Below, in pieces: positions 8,621-18,276 of a stretch of 64,000 nt of DNA (position 1 is its first letter; each line of letters starts with the position of its first letter). This DNA is from Elizabethkingia meningoseptica_A (GTDB lineage: Bacteria; Bacteroidota; Bacteroidia; Flavobacteriales; Weeksellaceae). The DNA is taken from contig NZ_JBJDLK010000005.1 of NCBI RefSeq assembly GCF_045762675.1, positions 62,001-126,000 of the forward strand. The letters are read 5' to 3'. Under the pieces are notes generated by a model, which saw nothing but the letters and a program-made list of their open reading frames with translations, was not told the origin of the DNA and made no database searches. Both the position numbers and the translations under genes were made by a program.

Positions 8621-8642
8621 TTATTATCATTAATTTATATGC

Positions 8643-11498
8643 CTAGTTAGTTACACCAGATTTTACAGCTGGTTTTGTATCCTGTTTTTTAGCATTTTGT
8701 TCCCAGCCATCTTCAGGCATCAGGGTTGCAATAATCTTACCTTTTGAAAGATATTTTTTTGCAACATTCTGCAGATCTTTTACGGTGAGTGCCTTTACTT
8801 TTTCCTGATAATTAAGTATTTCATATTTATCACTTCCGTCCAGCTGGTTTTTAGCAAGAGCATTCATCCAGTACATATTATCCTTCATATTGGTTTTGTC
8901 ATCATTATACTCACCTTCTTTATACTTATCGAGGTCTTTTTGTTCCGGACCGTTATCAATAAGTTTCTGAAGCTCAGCTAAAGCACTTTTTGTAAGCTTT
9001 TCAGCATTTTCCGGTCCGCAAGGGAACTGAATACCAAAGCTGTATGTTCCATATGGGACTTTATTCATTCCGCCTCTTGCACCACCACCATAAATGCCAC
9101 TTTCATCTTCTCTTAGCTTTTCTATTACTTTTATAGTAGCTACTTCACCTAAAGCAGATAATGCCAGTGCATCTTTTTCGTTATAAGGCGCTTCTCCGCT
9201 AAAACTAATAGACACCATACTCTTAGGATCTTTTCCTTTTTTATAAACCTTGTTATAATCTCCTGTTATTGGTCTGTATCCGGTATCTTTAAATGTTGTT
9301 GCTTTTCCTGCAGAAGGAAGGCTGGCTATGTATTGTAGCACATCATTTTTAAACTTGGCTTCATCAATATTCCCTACAAAGTAGAACTGAAAGTTTCCGG
9401 CATTTGCAAATTTCTCTTTATAAATATCATAAGCTTTTTTATAATCGGTATTTGCCCAGTCTTTCTCCATTGGTATCATTCCGATAAATCTAGGGTTTTT
9501 CTGATTCAGGAATTTAGCATGTTCATTTGAAAAATAGAACTGAGGATTGGAGTTAAGATTGTTCAGCATGGCCGATTGCTTCATTTTATAAGCATTAAAC
9601 GCTTCCGGATTATAATTAAGCCCTGTAAAATAAGCATATACCAGTTCCATTGCTGTACCTAAATCTTTCTGATTAGTTCTTCCTGAAACCCCTTCTGTAA
9701 GATTGCTTATAAAAGGATTTACACTAACCTGTTTTCCGGCAAGATAGTTGGTAAGATCTGTTTTTGATAAACCATTGACACCTGCTTCAGATAATGCAGA
9801 AAATGCAAATTGGGTTTTATTATAATCTGCATCCGGAATAAGAGAGCTACCTCCCAGACTTCTTGCCGTAAATAAAATTTCGTCGTCCTTAAAATCTGTT
9901 TTCTTGAAGGTAACTTTTGCACCGTTACTCAAGGTCCATGTCGTTGTTCCCAACTTCGCATCGGTTTCCGTTTTAGCAATCTTACCTTCAGATTTAAATG
10001 GTTTCACAAGGTTTTTAATGGTTGCCTTCTCTTCATAGGGCTTTAGATCTGCTAATTTCACATCCTCGAATGTTTTCATGACCATTGCCTCAGTAGGCAT
10101 TGTTATATTCTCTTTTTTCGGACCTGTCATTACAATAACTCTGCTATCGTCCTTTACCATTTTTTTGATAATATCATTGGTCTGTGCCAATGTTACCGAT
10201 GGTAAGAATTGTTTGGTATGGTCGTATTCCCATGTAATTCCCGGCATAGGTTCCTGTTCGAGGAAGTTTCTTACATACTCACCTACCAGCATTCCGCTTT
10301 CTGTTTTATCACGATTGTTATAAGATCTTTCAAGGCCTGATAATACCTGTGCTTTCGCTCTGTCTAATTCCGATTGTGTGAATCCAAATCTTTTTGCTCT
10401 TTCTACTTCCTCCAAAAGAACTTTCAGAGCACTCAACTGGCCTCCGTCTTTTGTTACAGCAACTCCCTGGAATGCTTCTTTACTTCTTGCATAAGTTCCG
10501 CCATGATATACAGATCCGTAAGTAAACGGCGGATTATTAGAATTGATGAGTTCTCTCAATCTGTTATTTAACATAGCAGAAGTAATATTTTCCACCAGAC
10601 TCTGGTTATACTGCTCTACTGTAACATCAGGTTTATAGGCATCTGCATCTTTCATAATAAACCTTACCATTGAACTTGTTGCATCCGGATCAGTTTCAAT
10701 AGCCACAAGCGTTTCTTTATGGTTAGGAAGATCAAATACTTTTCTTTCTCTTGGCTGCTTCGGATTGGCATATTTACCGAAGTTAGTTTTTATCTTCTGT
10801 TCTACCTCATCTACATTAATATCACCTACCACAACTATTGCCATCAGATCCGGGCGATACCAGTCTTTATGGAATTTCCGGATCACATCCGGTTTAAAAG
10901 TTTCCAGAATTTCTTTTTTACCAATAGGTAGCCTCTCCGCATATTGTGACTTGTACAGCATTTTAGGCAGGTATTTATCCATCATCCTTTTATCAGCACC
11001 TAATCCCAGTCTTAATTCTTCCAGTACAACACCTCTTTCTTTGTCTATTTGCTCGTCGGACAACGTAGCATTAAATGCCCAGTCTTCCATTACTTTTAGT
11101 CCTGCATCCAGATTTCCCGGTTTATCCAAAGGAACCGGAAGCATATACACTGTTTCATCGAAACTGGTATAGGCGTTAAGGTGTTGTCCGAATTTTACAC
11201 CTATGGACTGAAGGAAGTCCACCAGTTTATTATCCGGAAAATTTTTCGTTCCGTTAAAGTTCATGTGCTCCATAAAATGTGCTAAACCTCTCTGATTCTC
11301 ATCTTCCAGAATGGAACCTGCATTTATAGCCAACCGGAAATCAACTTTTTTCTCAGGCAGTGTATTTTTTTTAATATAATACTTCATACCATTCTGTAAT
11401 GTTCCTATTCTTACAGAAGGATCAACCGGAATGTTCTGTGCGAAAACATGAGTACCTGCAATAAAGACAATTGCAAATGATAGTAAACTTTTTTTCAT
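8643..11498 (-). CDS. Secreted M16 family zinc peptidase (two-domain, PqqL-like)
   Basis: 951 residues with an N-terminal signal peptide ending at VFAQ (about residue 21). The first half carries the inverted zinc motif HxxEH (His74, Glu77, His78 in AHFMEHMNFNGT) and the downstream ligand Glu in VVLEELRLG near residue 160, so it should be catalytic. The second half (about 520-930) repeats the fold without the motif, as in pitrilysin-type proteins that form a clamshell chamber. The usual length for periplasmic members is 900-950 residues. It degrades peptides in the periplasm. The region upstream is separated from the next genes by the truncated HMG-CoA synthase copy. Confidence 0.92.
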   Translation of the reverse strand: MKKSLLSFAIVFIAGTHVFAQNIPVDPSVRIGTLQNGMKYYIKKNTLPEKKVDFRLAINAGSILEDENQRGLAHFMEHMNFNGTKNFPDNKLVDFLQSIGVKFGQHLNAYTSFDETVYMLPVPLDKPGNLDAGLKVMEDWAFNATLSDEQIDKERGVVLEELRLGLGADKRMMDKYLPKMLYKSQYAERLPIGKKEILETFKPDVIRKFHKDWYRPDLMAIVVVGDINVDEVEQKIKTNFGKYANPKQPRERKVFDLPNHKETLVAIETDPDATSSMVRFIMKDADAYKPDVTVEQYNQSLVENITSAMLNNRLRELINSNNPPFTYGSVYHGGTYARSKEAFQGVAVTKDGGQLSALKVLLEEVERAKRFGFTQSELDRAKAQVLSGLERSYNNRDKTESGMLVGEYVRNFLEQEPMPGITWEYDHTKQFLPSVTLAQTNDIIKKMVKDDSRVIVMTGPKKENITMPTEAMVMKTFEDVKLADLKPYEEKATIKNLVKPFKSEGKIAKTETDAKLGTTTWTLSNGAKVTFKKTDFKDDEILFTARSLGGSSLIPDADYNKTQFAFSALSEAGVNGLSKTDLTNYLAGKQVSVNPFISNLTEGVSGRTNQKDLGTAMELVYAYFTGLNYNPEAFNAYKMKQSAMLNNLNSNPQFYFSNEHAKFLNQKNPRFIGMIPMEKDWANTDYKKAYDIYKEKFANAGNFQFYFVGNIDEAKFKNDVLQYIASLPSAGKATTFKDTGYRPITGDYNKVYKKGKDPKSMVSISFSGEAPYNEKDALALSALGEVATIKVIEKLREDESGIYGGGARGGMNKVPYGTYSFGIQFPCGPENAEKLTKSALAELQKLIDNGPEQKDLDKYKEGEYNDDKTNMKDNMYWMNALAKNQLDGSDKYEILNYQEKVKALTVKDLQNVAKKYLSKGKIIATLMPEDGWEQNAKKQDTKPAVKSGVTN

Positions 11499-11596
11499 AT
11501 TACTTTATTTTTTCTTGGAACTTAAAAGTATTAATTATTTTACTATTACATGAAATATATTCTACAACAATAGAGTTAAAATTAAGTTAATTTTTT

Positions 11597-11627
11597 TCAA
11601 TAAAAAAAGCGGAATAGTTCCGCTTTT
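11597..11627 (-). terminator. Terminator hairpin, left duplicate
   Basis: AAAAAGCGGAA and TTCCGCTTTTT pair around a short loop, with T residues following on the minus strand. It is the duplicated copy of the HMG-CoA synthase terminator and may now terminate the phosphatase operon, whose stop is at 11869. Confidence 0.8.
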
Positions 11628-11629
11628 TC

Positions 11630-11806
11630 TTAATCTATATATTGGTAATATCTGGCTCCCTTTAATACCGGGTTTTCAGCTTCTGTGTAATCCAGCTTAA
11701 ATCCTTTTTTATATGAAACCACAGAATTTTCAAGCTGCTTTCTGTGAAGTTTTTCGTAAGTAACGAAGTCAATGGACTGACGTTCTTTAAGGTTTTCGAA
11801 AAAATT
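11630..11806 (-). pseudogene. Truncated copy of HMG-CoA synthase, C-terminal ~59 codons
   Basis: The minus strand reads the same C-terminus as the intact gene (ending YQYID, stop at 11630-11632), with one amino-acid change, Asp to Tyr, in the VSDKKGF segment. The homology ends abruptly at 11806 and the next bases toward 11869 are unrelated. There is no start codon or promoter, so it is a non-functional fragment created by duplication. The intact gene lies at 18100-19431. Confidence 0.92.
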
Positions 11807-11868
11807 CTGTTATTAAATGCATCACTAAAAAGTCTTTAGAAACAAGTTTTCCAATATATTTAGAAGAA

Positions 11869-12669
11869 TTACTCCAATAATCTTTTTCTTAATATTTCTA
11901 TTTGCCTGGGCCCGATTCCCATTTCTTTATTTAAATAAAGATCAATAGATCCGTACTGGTGAATAATTGCATCAAAAGTAGCTTCAAGCCATTCAGCTTT
12001 AACCTGTTGTACTATTTTGGGTAACGTTTTGATTCCGTCTTTAGTATGAACAGTAATAACTTTATTAATTTCTGGTTTTCTATAATAATTAGAGGCCAGA
12101 TAATCTTCCACAATACTACTTTTAGGTACTCCCAATGCATATAATATTAAAGCTGTTGCCAATCCCGTTCTGTCTTTTCCGGCAGTACAATGATACAGAA
12201 TTGGTCTATCAGATGTTAGTAATTCATGGAATACAGGTTCATATCTTTTAGCCATATTGGAAAGATCCGTATAAACAGTAATGAGTAAAGAGTCCAGTTT
12301 TTTTTCATTAGAAAGATCAGGCATGTTATTTCCTATATTTTCACTTCCCTGAGGCAAATTAATCCACTTTACTTCCTTTGGTAAATTGTCCTTTGCCCTA
12401 GCAATCTCATAAGGGCCCCGAAAATCAAAAACAGTTTTTATTCTCAGTCTTTTTAGCTTTATCGTATCATTGGATGTAAACTTATTAAGAGCTTCGGATC
12501 TGTAAATCCGACCCCATTTCACCCTTTTGCCATCTGTCGTTTTATAGCCCCCGGCGTCTCTAAAGTTAATAGCTCCTTCCAGATAAACTTTTCTTTTAAG
12601 ACTATCACTCACCTGGGCGTAAAGTACTACTGGCAAGAAAATAATAAGTAAATAAATTATTTTTTTCAT
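11869..12669 (-). CDS. Secreted tyrosine/dual-specificity phosphatase family protein
   Basis: 266 residues from the Met that begins a signal peptide (MKKIIYLLIIFLPVVLYAQ); an ATG nine codons upstream (12696) would spoil the signal sequence and is not preferred. The protein carries NFRDAGGYKT, a FDFRGPYE segment and the P-loop HCTAGKDRTG, i.e. HCxxGxxRT with catalytic Cys, Asp and Arg, as in the LipA/Y_phosphatase3 group. Such proteins hydrolyse phosphotyrosine, phosphoinositides or other phosphoesters. It is the last gene of a SusC-SusD-phosphatase operon (gap to SusD ~34 bp from this start), so it may dephosphorylate a ligand captured by that transporter outside the cytoplasm. The ligand is unknown. 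Confidence 0.88.
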   Translation of the reverse strand: MKKIIYLLIIFLPVVLYAQVSDSLKRKVYLEGAINFRDAGGYKTTDGKRVKWGRIYRSEALNKFTSNDTIKLKRLRIKTVFDFRGPYEIARAKDNLPKEVKWINLPQGSENIGNNMPDLSNEKKLDSLLITVYTDLSNMAKRYEPVFHELLTSDRPILYHCTAGKDRTGLATALILYALGVPKSSIVEDYLASNYYRKPEINKVITVHTKDGIKTLPKIVQQVKAEWLEATFDAIIHQYGSIDLYLNKEMGIGPRQIEILRKRLLE

Positions 12670-12703
12670 AAATAACTTCCTTGTATGACTAATCATTTTT
12701 TAT

Positions 12704-14320
12704 TTATTTCAAAATCCACATCAGCTTAGTGATATCATCATTTCCGCCATACTGTGCCTGTAGAGCATTCTGATAATTGGCACTGTTATAAGTGATCTCT
12801 CCTTGGGGATAGGTCCAACGGTATGGTAACATATTATTAGGAGTCCCTATACCAACTCCACCCTGCTGGAATTCCGGAAAACCGGTTCTTCTCCAGTTGT
12901 AGAAGGCTTCAAAGCCAGAATTACAGAATAAAGACACATATTTCTGCGTTAAAATCTGCTTTAATCCATCAGTTGTATTTCCTAAATAAGCAACATTTGA
13001 AAGAAAAGTATTGGTGTCTATTGTTACATTTCCAAGAGTACCTCCAAGTCTATCTCCTATGCTCAGACTACTGCCATTGGAAAGCTTATAGAAACTTAAA
13101 GAAGCATTAATTCCCTTCATATACCAATCTGCGGCATCACCTCCTGCCCATCCACGGTTAAGGGCTTCAGCAATATTAAAGCACATCTCGGAGTAACCAA
13201 TCAACACATAAGGCTCTGCTGTAGATCCGTCCTGAGAGGAAAAATATCTTTTATAATTGATATAGGAATAGTCTCCTTTGTCTGTCGCGGTATTTCCGGC
13301 AGTATCGGTACCTGCGAATAAAACAGACTGTGCTGTATTCGTACTAGCCCCTACATAAGCTGAAAAGCTTGAGAAAGGAACACCTCCTACCCTATATTTA
13401 GCTGGTGCCGGGGTGGCAAAAACAAAAGTTCGTGGATCTTTGGTGGAAGTAGTAATATCCAGAATTGTTTTAGCAATATTGGCTCCATAGGTATAAGATC
13501 TGCTGGTATACACAGGATAAGGATTATAGCTGGCATTAAACTTATAGAGCATATTATCCGAAATAGACTCCATTATTGGATTGAGTGTAGGATTATTAAG
13601 TATAGTTGCAAACTGCCCTTTTATATTAAGATCCGGCGTATCACTTTGTCTTTTGCTTAAACTTATTAAAACTCTTAACCTATAGGTATTGATAACCTTT
13701 TGCCATTGGAAATAAGTAAGTCCAAAGATATCTCCTGAAGCATCTGCTACCGTATTCTTTAGGGCTGGGTAGGTGGTAAGGGTTGTACCTAAAGAAGTAT
13801 TTGCTTCACTAAGAAGGTTTAGTGCATTTTTAAAGACATCTTTCTGTGAATCATATTTTGGGGTAAGGTTTAAAGCATTTCCGGCTTCAGACATTGGAAT
13901 ATCTCCCACTCTCTGGGAAAGCCATATAGAGGAATAAGCTTTAAAGAATTTAGACAATGCCGTATAGAAACTAATCTGCGCCTGATCACCAAGCTTCTTT
14001 GCCTGATCCTCCATCTTAACGGAATATAGATAGATATCATATTCATTACCAGAATCTGTCCAACTGTAAGAATTACTTCCCCAGTAATAGCTGTAATTGC
14101 TGACAAAATACTGATTTGTTTTATGGGCCTGAGAGAAAGGCATCTCATCGGCCTTGATTAGGTTAGAGGTAATATGATTTAAAATTAAAGAAGGCGGAAT
14201 AAGTGCATCTTCTGATCTTGAGTTGGGATTGCTAAGCAGGGCATCATCTCTGTTACAACTTACTGCTATAAAGCCTACAGAAAGTACTACTGCAATTTTA
14301 TATATCCATTTATTTTTCAT
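12704..14320 (-). CDS. SusD/RagB-like outer-membrane lipoprotein (SusD-like_2 group)
   Basis: 538 residues with a lipoprotein signal peptide (lipobox ending VSC, Cys22) and the long helical body of SusD homologues, including SWTDSGNEYDIYLY, FSAYVGAST and a C-terminal SGFEAFYNWRRTGFPEF, which is typical of the SusD/RagB C-terminal region. It would sit on the cell surface as the lid of the SusC channel and bind a nutrient. The gap to the upstream SusC gene is 26 bp, so the two are co-transcribed. No carbohydrate-active enzyme lies in this operon, which makes a peptide, phosphorylated or other ligand as likely as a glycan. Confidence 0.92.
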   Translation of the reverse strand: MKNKWIYKIAVVLSVGFIAVSCNRDDALLSNPNSRSEDALIPPSLILNHITSNLIKADEMPFSQAHKTNQYFVSNYSYYWGSNSYSWTDSGNEYDIYLYSVKMEDQAKKLGDQAQISFYTALSKFFKAYSSIWLSQRVGDIPMSEAGNALNLTPKYDSQKDVFKNALNLLSEANTSLGTTLTTYPALKNTVADASGDIFGLTYFQWQKVINTYRLRVLISLSKRQSDTPDLNIKGQFATILNNPTLNPIMESISDNMLYKFNASYNPYPVYTSRSYTYGANIAKTILDITTSTKDPRTFVFATPAPAKYRVGGVPFSSFSAYVGASTNTAQSVLFAGTDTAGNTATDKGDYSYINYKRYFSSQDGSTAEPYVLIGYSEMCFNIAEALNRGWAGGDAADWYMKGINASLSFYKLSNGSSLSIGDRLGGTLGNVTIDTNTFLSNVAYLGNTTDGLKQILTQKYVSLFCNSGFEAFYNWRRTGFPEFQQGGVGIGTPNNMLPYRWTYPQGEITYNSANYQNALQAQYGGNDDITKLMWILK

Positions 14321-14346
14321 TGTTTTCCTTTTAAATTAAGATTTGA

Positions 14347-17300
14347 TTAAAAACCGATACTTACATTGAAACCTATAGTTCTGGTAGAAGTACTCTGTAA
14401 GCCTACATTTCCTTTTGCTCCACCTGCTGATCTATCCGAGGAATTGAATCCGGCAGCAAAAGAGTCCATATCCATATCTTTTCTCTTTGCAAAATACAAT
14501 AGGTTTCTTCCTACAATAGAAAGACTAAGAGATCTTAAGAAGGTTCTTTCAAGGAATTCTTTAGGAAAAGAATAGCTAAGACTGGCTTCCCTTAATTTCA
14601 CAAAACTTCTGTCTACCATAAAGTATTCGGTATTGTTATATAAATTGGTAATATAACTCTGTACGGTAACCGGAGTTGAATTGCGGGCAAACGTCAGTTC
14701 ATTCATATTGGTAATCTGTCCATTGACAAATTTGGGCGTTCCTGAAGTAATTACCACACCCTGCCCCAAATAGGAAGGAGTAATTGTACCATTATCTCTT
14801 AAGGAAATCCATTCTTTATACCTGGCATCACCAAAATCACCAGCGGCACTTTCATAAGCCGTACCTCCGTTCATCGCCTGAGCATACATAAAGTCATATA
14901 TTTTTCCGCCCACTCTTGCATCCCACTGGAAGCTTAAAGACCAGTTTTTATAAGACAAATTATTCGTAATACTTAACGAGAAATCGGGATTTAAGTTTCC
15001 CAGGAAAGCATTTTGGCTATCTCCACTTGGCGGCTGATAGATAAGTCCTGCTGATGTATGGACAATATTTCCCTGGTTATCCCTTACAAATGCTCTTCCA
15101 TAATAAGCATCCATACGATCCCCAACTTTATAATTGTGCCCGTTTAGCCATAGCTCATTGTAGCCATCAGCAATTTCTTTTAAAGTTTCACGGTAGGTAC
15201 TCCAATTGGCACTTAGGTTCCAGTTAAAGCCATCACGCCTTTTAAAGATTGCGGCATTCAGGCTCACCTCAAATCCCTGATTAAGGGTTGTGATACCATT
15301 AATATTATGAAAGTTCTGTCCTACGGAAGGAGCATTTCCCAAAGCATAGATCTGAGGACCATTGATAGTTCTGAAGTAAGTAGCATCGAGTCCTACCCTA
15401 TTTTTAAAGAACTTCATATCAATACCCGTTTCATAAGAAACTCTTCGGTAAGGATTAAGGTTCTGATTGGCAATGACTGTCGAGTAGTCCACAGAGGCTG
15501 TTCCGTTATAATAACTATTATTCGAATAACCATTCTGATTGGAATAGGTAGGTCCGTCGTAAGAAGTATAAAGTTCTGATCCATAATGAAGAAGTCCTGA
15601 ATTTAGCGTATTCCCAGTAATACCCATATAAGCAGAGCCAATAGTGGAAGATGTAAGCGCTCCTTTAACGTCCGCAAATGAACCCCTTATTTTAAGATAC
15701 GACAATGTATTTCCAAAATTCAGGTAATCAGAAAGTACTGAACTGATGGACGCCGAAGGATAGAAGAAAGTATTGTAGCCTTTTCTTAAAGTGGAGAGAT
15801 TATCTAATCGACCCGTTGTATTAATGTTAAAGTAGTTTTTGTAACCAAAGTCTACTGAGTAATAAGCACTATATACCTGCATTTGCGATTCCCATGAATA
15901 AGCAAGTCCCGGAGCTTTGGTATTAGAAAGTGAATAAAGTTTCGGAATTGCCAGTCCCTTGGTAGTTGCCCAGTCTGATTCATATTGGAATAACCTCATA
16001 CTAGCCCCTCCTAACGCAGAAACATTCCAGTTGCCCAGTTTCTTGTTGAAATTCACCATTAGATCGGTATTGTTCTCCAAAAGGTTACGCTTATCTACCC
16101 TGTAATCACCATACCATCCGAAGGTATACCACGGAACATAGTCATTAAGGTTGGTGGATGGTGGTACTTTTTCCGTACGCGTTTGGTTCCATGTCGTAAT
16201 CTGTGAACGAAGACTAATATCTAAATCTTTATTGACACTGTAAGTTGCTTTTAAATATCCGTAAACATCTGTTTTACGATGAGATCTTAACCATTCGTTG
16301 GCCATAAACCAGGCACTGTTCAAGCGCCCGTATTCTGAAGAATACTGCATAAGATCCTGCACCCCCTGAGGTCCTTTGTAAATATCCCTTAAATCATTGA
16401 TATCATAATCCGAAGAGCCATATACTTTGAACATATAGATATAACTGTTCGGGCCATAATTAACATCCGGAATATTCGGCGTATACTGAAGACTTAAGTT
16501 AAGGTTTCCATCAAATCTTAGCTTATCATTGATTTTATAGCCCAAGTTGATATTAAAATTATCAGCATTTAACTTGGTATTCGGAAACATACCCTGCTGG
16601 TATAAGTGACTGTATGAAAGTCTTGCATCATAATTTTCCCCGGAAGAGGATAATGAAATATTATTTGTACTTGTCAATCCTCCTTGTACAAAATTTTCAA
16701 AGTTTTTCACCCCTCTTGCCAGCCATGGTGTCCTTCCACGGGTTTGGGTTACCGGATCCCACGGGCTGTCATACTGCTGAATAGGCTGCCCTTCAAAACG
16801 AGGTCCCCATTCAGGAAGTCTCTGCCCGTTATCATAAAGCACATTTCCATAGGTATATTTAAAACCTGTTCCTCTGCCATATTCATACTGGCTTTCGGGA
16901 AGGGCAATAAAACCGGTATCAAACATCGTAGTACTATTGAAATCTACGCTCCAGCCTTTTTTGTTTTTAGTTCCCTTTTTTGTGGTAATGATAATGGCAC
17001 CGTTAATTCCACGAAAGCCATATAATGCAGCAGCATTAGGTCCCTTTAAGATAGAATAACTCTCAACATCATCCGGACTAAGGTTCCAGGTATCAGAGTT
17101 AATCGGAACCCCATCTACTACAAACAATAAGTCTTTGCTCCCCCTTAATACAATTTCAGGGCGTCCCAGCATTTCAGTATTGGCACCAATATTAAGGCCG
17201 GCAACCTTACCGGCCAGTGCATTTAAAGGGTTAGCAGCACGTACCTTGTTTACCACATCTCCTTTTACCTCAGTAACATCGTATCCAAGTTTTTTTACTT

Positions 17301-17445
17301 CTTTTTTAACCCCCATCGCTGTAATGACCACTTCCTGAATGTCCAGTCCCTTAACCGATGTAGAATCTTTCTTTTGTGATTTTGCCTGACCCGCCAGACA
17401 TAATAGTCCTAAAACACAAAAAGCATCTCGTAATCTTTTTTCCAT
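14347..17445 (-). CDS. SusC/RagA-like TonB-dependent outer-membrane transporter
   Basis: 1032 residues. A signal peptide (to about residue 23) is followed directly by the TonB-box region (LDIQEVVITAMG) and the plug domain with its PEIVLRGSKDLLFVVDGVPI and NAAALYGFRGINGAIIITTKKG motifs, then the 22-strand barrel ending in a terminal aromatic (FNVSIGF). Unlike many SusC proteins it lacks the N-terminal carboxypeptidase-regulatory-like domain, which fits the short members of the family. It imports a substrate bound by the SusD partner, using TonB energy. A TACATTTG -7-like box lies just upstream on the minus strand (17457-17464), leaving only a very short leader. Confidence 0.93.
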   Translation of the reverse strand: MEKRLRDAFCVLGLLCLAGQAKSQKKDSTSVKGLDIQEVVITAMGVKKEVKKLGYDVTEVKGDVVNKVRAANPLNALAGKVAGLNIGANTEMLGRPEIVLRGSKDLLFVVDGVPINSDTWNLSPDDVESYSILKGPNAAALYGFRGINGAIIITTKKGTKNKKGWSVDFNSTTMFDTGFIALPESQYEYGRGTGFKYTYGNVLYDNGQRLPEWGPRFEGQPIQQYDSPWDPVTQTRGRTPWLARGVKNFENFVQGGLTSTNNISLSSSGENYDARLSYSHLYQQGMFPNTKLNADNFNINLGYKINDKLRFDGNLNLSLQYTPNIPDVNYGPNSYIYMFKVYGSSDYDINDLRDIYKGPQGVQDLMQYSSEYGRLNSAWFMANEWLRSHRKTDVYGYLKATYSVNKDLDISLRSQITTWNQTRTEKVPPSTNLNDYVPWYTFGWYGDYRVDKRNLLENNTDLMVNFNKKLGNWNVSALGGASMRLFQYESDWATTKGLAIPKLYSLSNTKAPGLAYSWESQMQVYSAYYSVDFGYKNYFNINTTGRLDNLSTLRKGYNTFFYPSASISSVLSDYLNFGNTLSYLKIRGSFADVKGALTSSTIGSAYMGITGNTLNSGLLHYGSELYTSYDGPTYSNQNGYSNNSYYNGTASVDYSTVIANQNLNPYRRVSYETGIDMKFFKNRVGLDATYFRTINGPQIYALGNAPSVGQNFHNINGITTLNQGFEVSLNAAIFKRRDGFNWNLSANWSTYRETLKEIADGYNELWLNGHNYKVGDRMDAYYGRAFVRDNQGNIVHTSAGLIYQPPSGDSQNAFLGNLNPDFSLSITNNLSYKNWSLSFQWDARVGGKIYDFMYAQAMNGGTAYESAAGDFGDARYKEWISLRDNGTITPSYLGQGVVITSGTPKFVNGQITNMNELTFARNSTPVTVQSYITNLYNNTEYFMVDRSFVKLREASLSYSFPKEFLERTFLRSLSLSIVGRNLLYFAKRKDMDMDSFAAGFNSSDRSAGGAKGNVGLQSTSTRTIGFNVSIGF

Positions 17446-18056
17446 TAGTTTTTAAGCAAATGTAGAAGTAAGGGCCAGAGGTAGACGTTAAGATCCGATG
17501 AATAAAATATTATGAAAATTTTAACATTTCTCTCTTTCTAAAAACCTTCTAAAATAACTTAAAACTTATGCTCAGTACCTGTACTATTGAGTCATTATTC
17601 TATTCTCTGTCATTAAAAAGATGTAAACTCTTATTCATAGTGAAATGTCAATTTTAAAAAATGCTTAAAAAAAGGTAATATTTTTTTAAGGTCAGTTATC
17701 TAGCAACTGAAAATATTGCTGTTTTAACAGGAAATAGAGAGATTTAAAATGCAAAAATTAATATATTTCTGAATTGGCTATTACAATTGATATGCCTGCC
17801 ACGTGTGTTTGCAAATATCTATCAACAAAAAATATATTTTTCTCAAAATTTTTATAATTAAGAAGTTTATCTGCTACTTTATTTAGCTGAAAAATACTTC
17901 ATAGGATGAATTAAACACAATATGTGATTACATATCATTTCTATCTTTATAGAATATTTATAAAACCAATTCAAAGAAGGTGTAAAGAGCTCTATTAACA
18001 AATGTACTTATAGAGGAGTTAATTATTTTAAATTATAGCTTATAAAAACTTTCGGT
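17446..18056. other. AT-rich intergenic region upstream of the SusC operon
   Basis: About 610 bases with no ORF that resembles a gene on either strand. Near its left end it has CAAATGTA (17457-17464), which on the minus strand is TACATTTG, a Bacteroidota -7 box for the SusC operon; I see no clear -33 partner. Its right end abuts the 220-bp direct repeat. Composition is more AT-rich than the flanking genes. Confidence 0.6.
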
Positions 18057-18276
18057 TTAATTTTTTTCAATAAAAAAAGCGGAATAGTTCCGCTTTTCCT
18101 TAATCTATATATTGGTAATATCTGGCTCCCTTTAATACCGGGTTTTCAGCTTCTGTGTAATCCAGCTTAAATCCTTTTTTATCTGAAACCACAGAATTTT
18201 CAAGCTGCTTTCTGTGAAGTTTTTCGTAAGTAACGAAGTCAATGGACTGACGTTCTTTAAGGTTTTCGAAAAGATT
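18057..18276. repeat. Direct repeat, right copy (within and downstream of HMG-CoA synthase)
   Basis: The parental copy of the 220-bp repeat found at 11587-11806. It covers the terminator and the last ~59 codons of the intact gene. Three substitutions separate the copies. Confidence 0.95.
18066..18097 (-). terminator. Rho-independent terminator of the HMG-CoA synthase gene
   Basis: AAAAGCGGAA and TTCCGCTTTT form a hairpin with a short loop and a T-run on the minus strand, immediately after the stop codon at 18100. Confidence 0.85.

Larger units (their letters stand above)
11587..11806. repeat. Direct repeat, left copy: duplicated 3' end of the HMG-CoA synthase gene with its terminator
   Basis: 220 bases that match 18057-18276 with only three substitutions (offset 6470). 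The repeat spans the terminator hairpin and the last ~59 codons of the HMG-CoA synthase gene. It brackets, together with the right copy, the phosphatase-SusD-SusC cassette. Confidence 0.95.

Noticed and set aside
8643..11498. Antisense ORFs inside the M16 peptidase gene (for example 10765-11172, 135 codons, plus strand)
   Set aside because: They overlap a clear, family-conserved gene, have no recognisable domain and lack promoters; they are shadows of codon structure.
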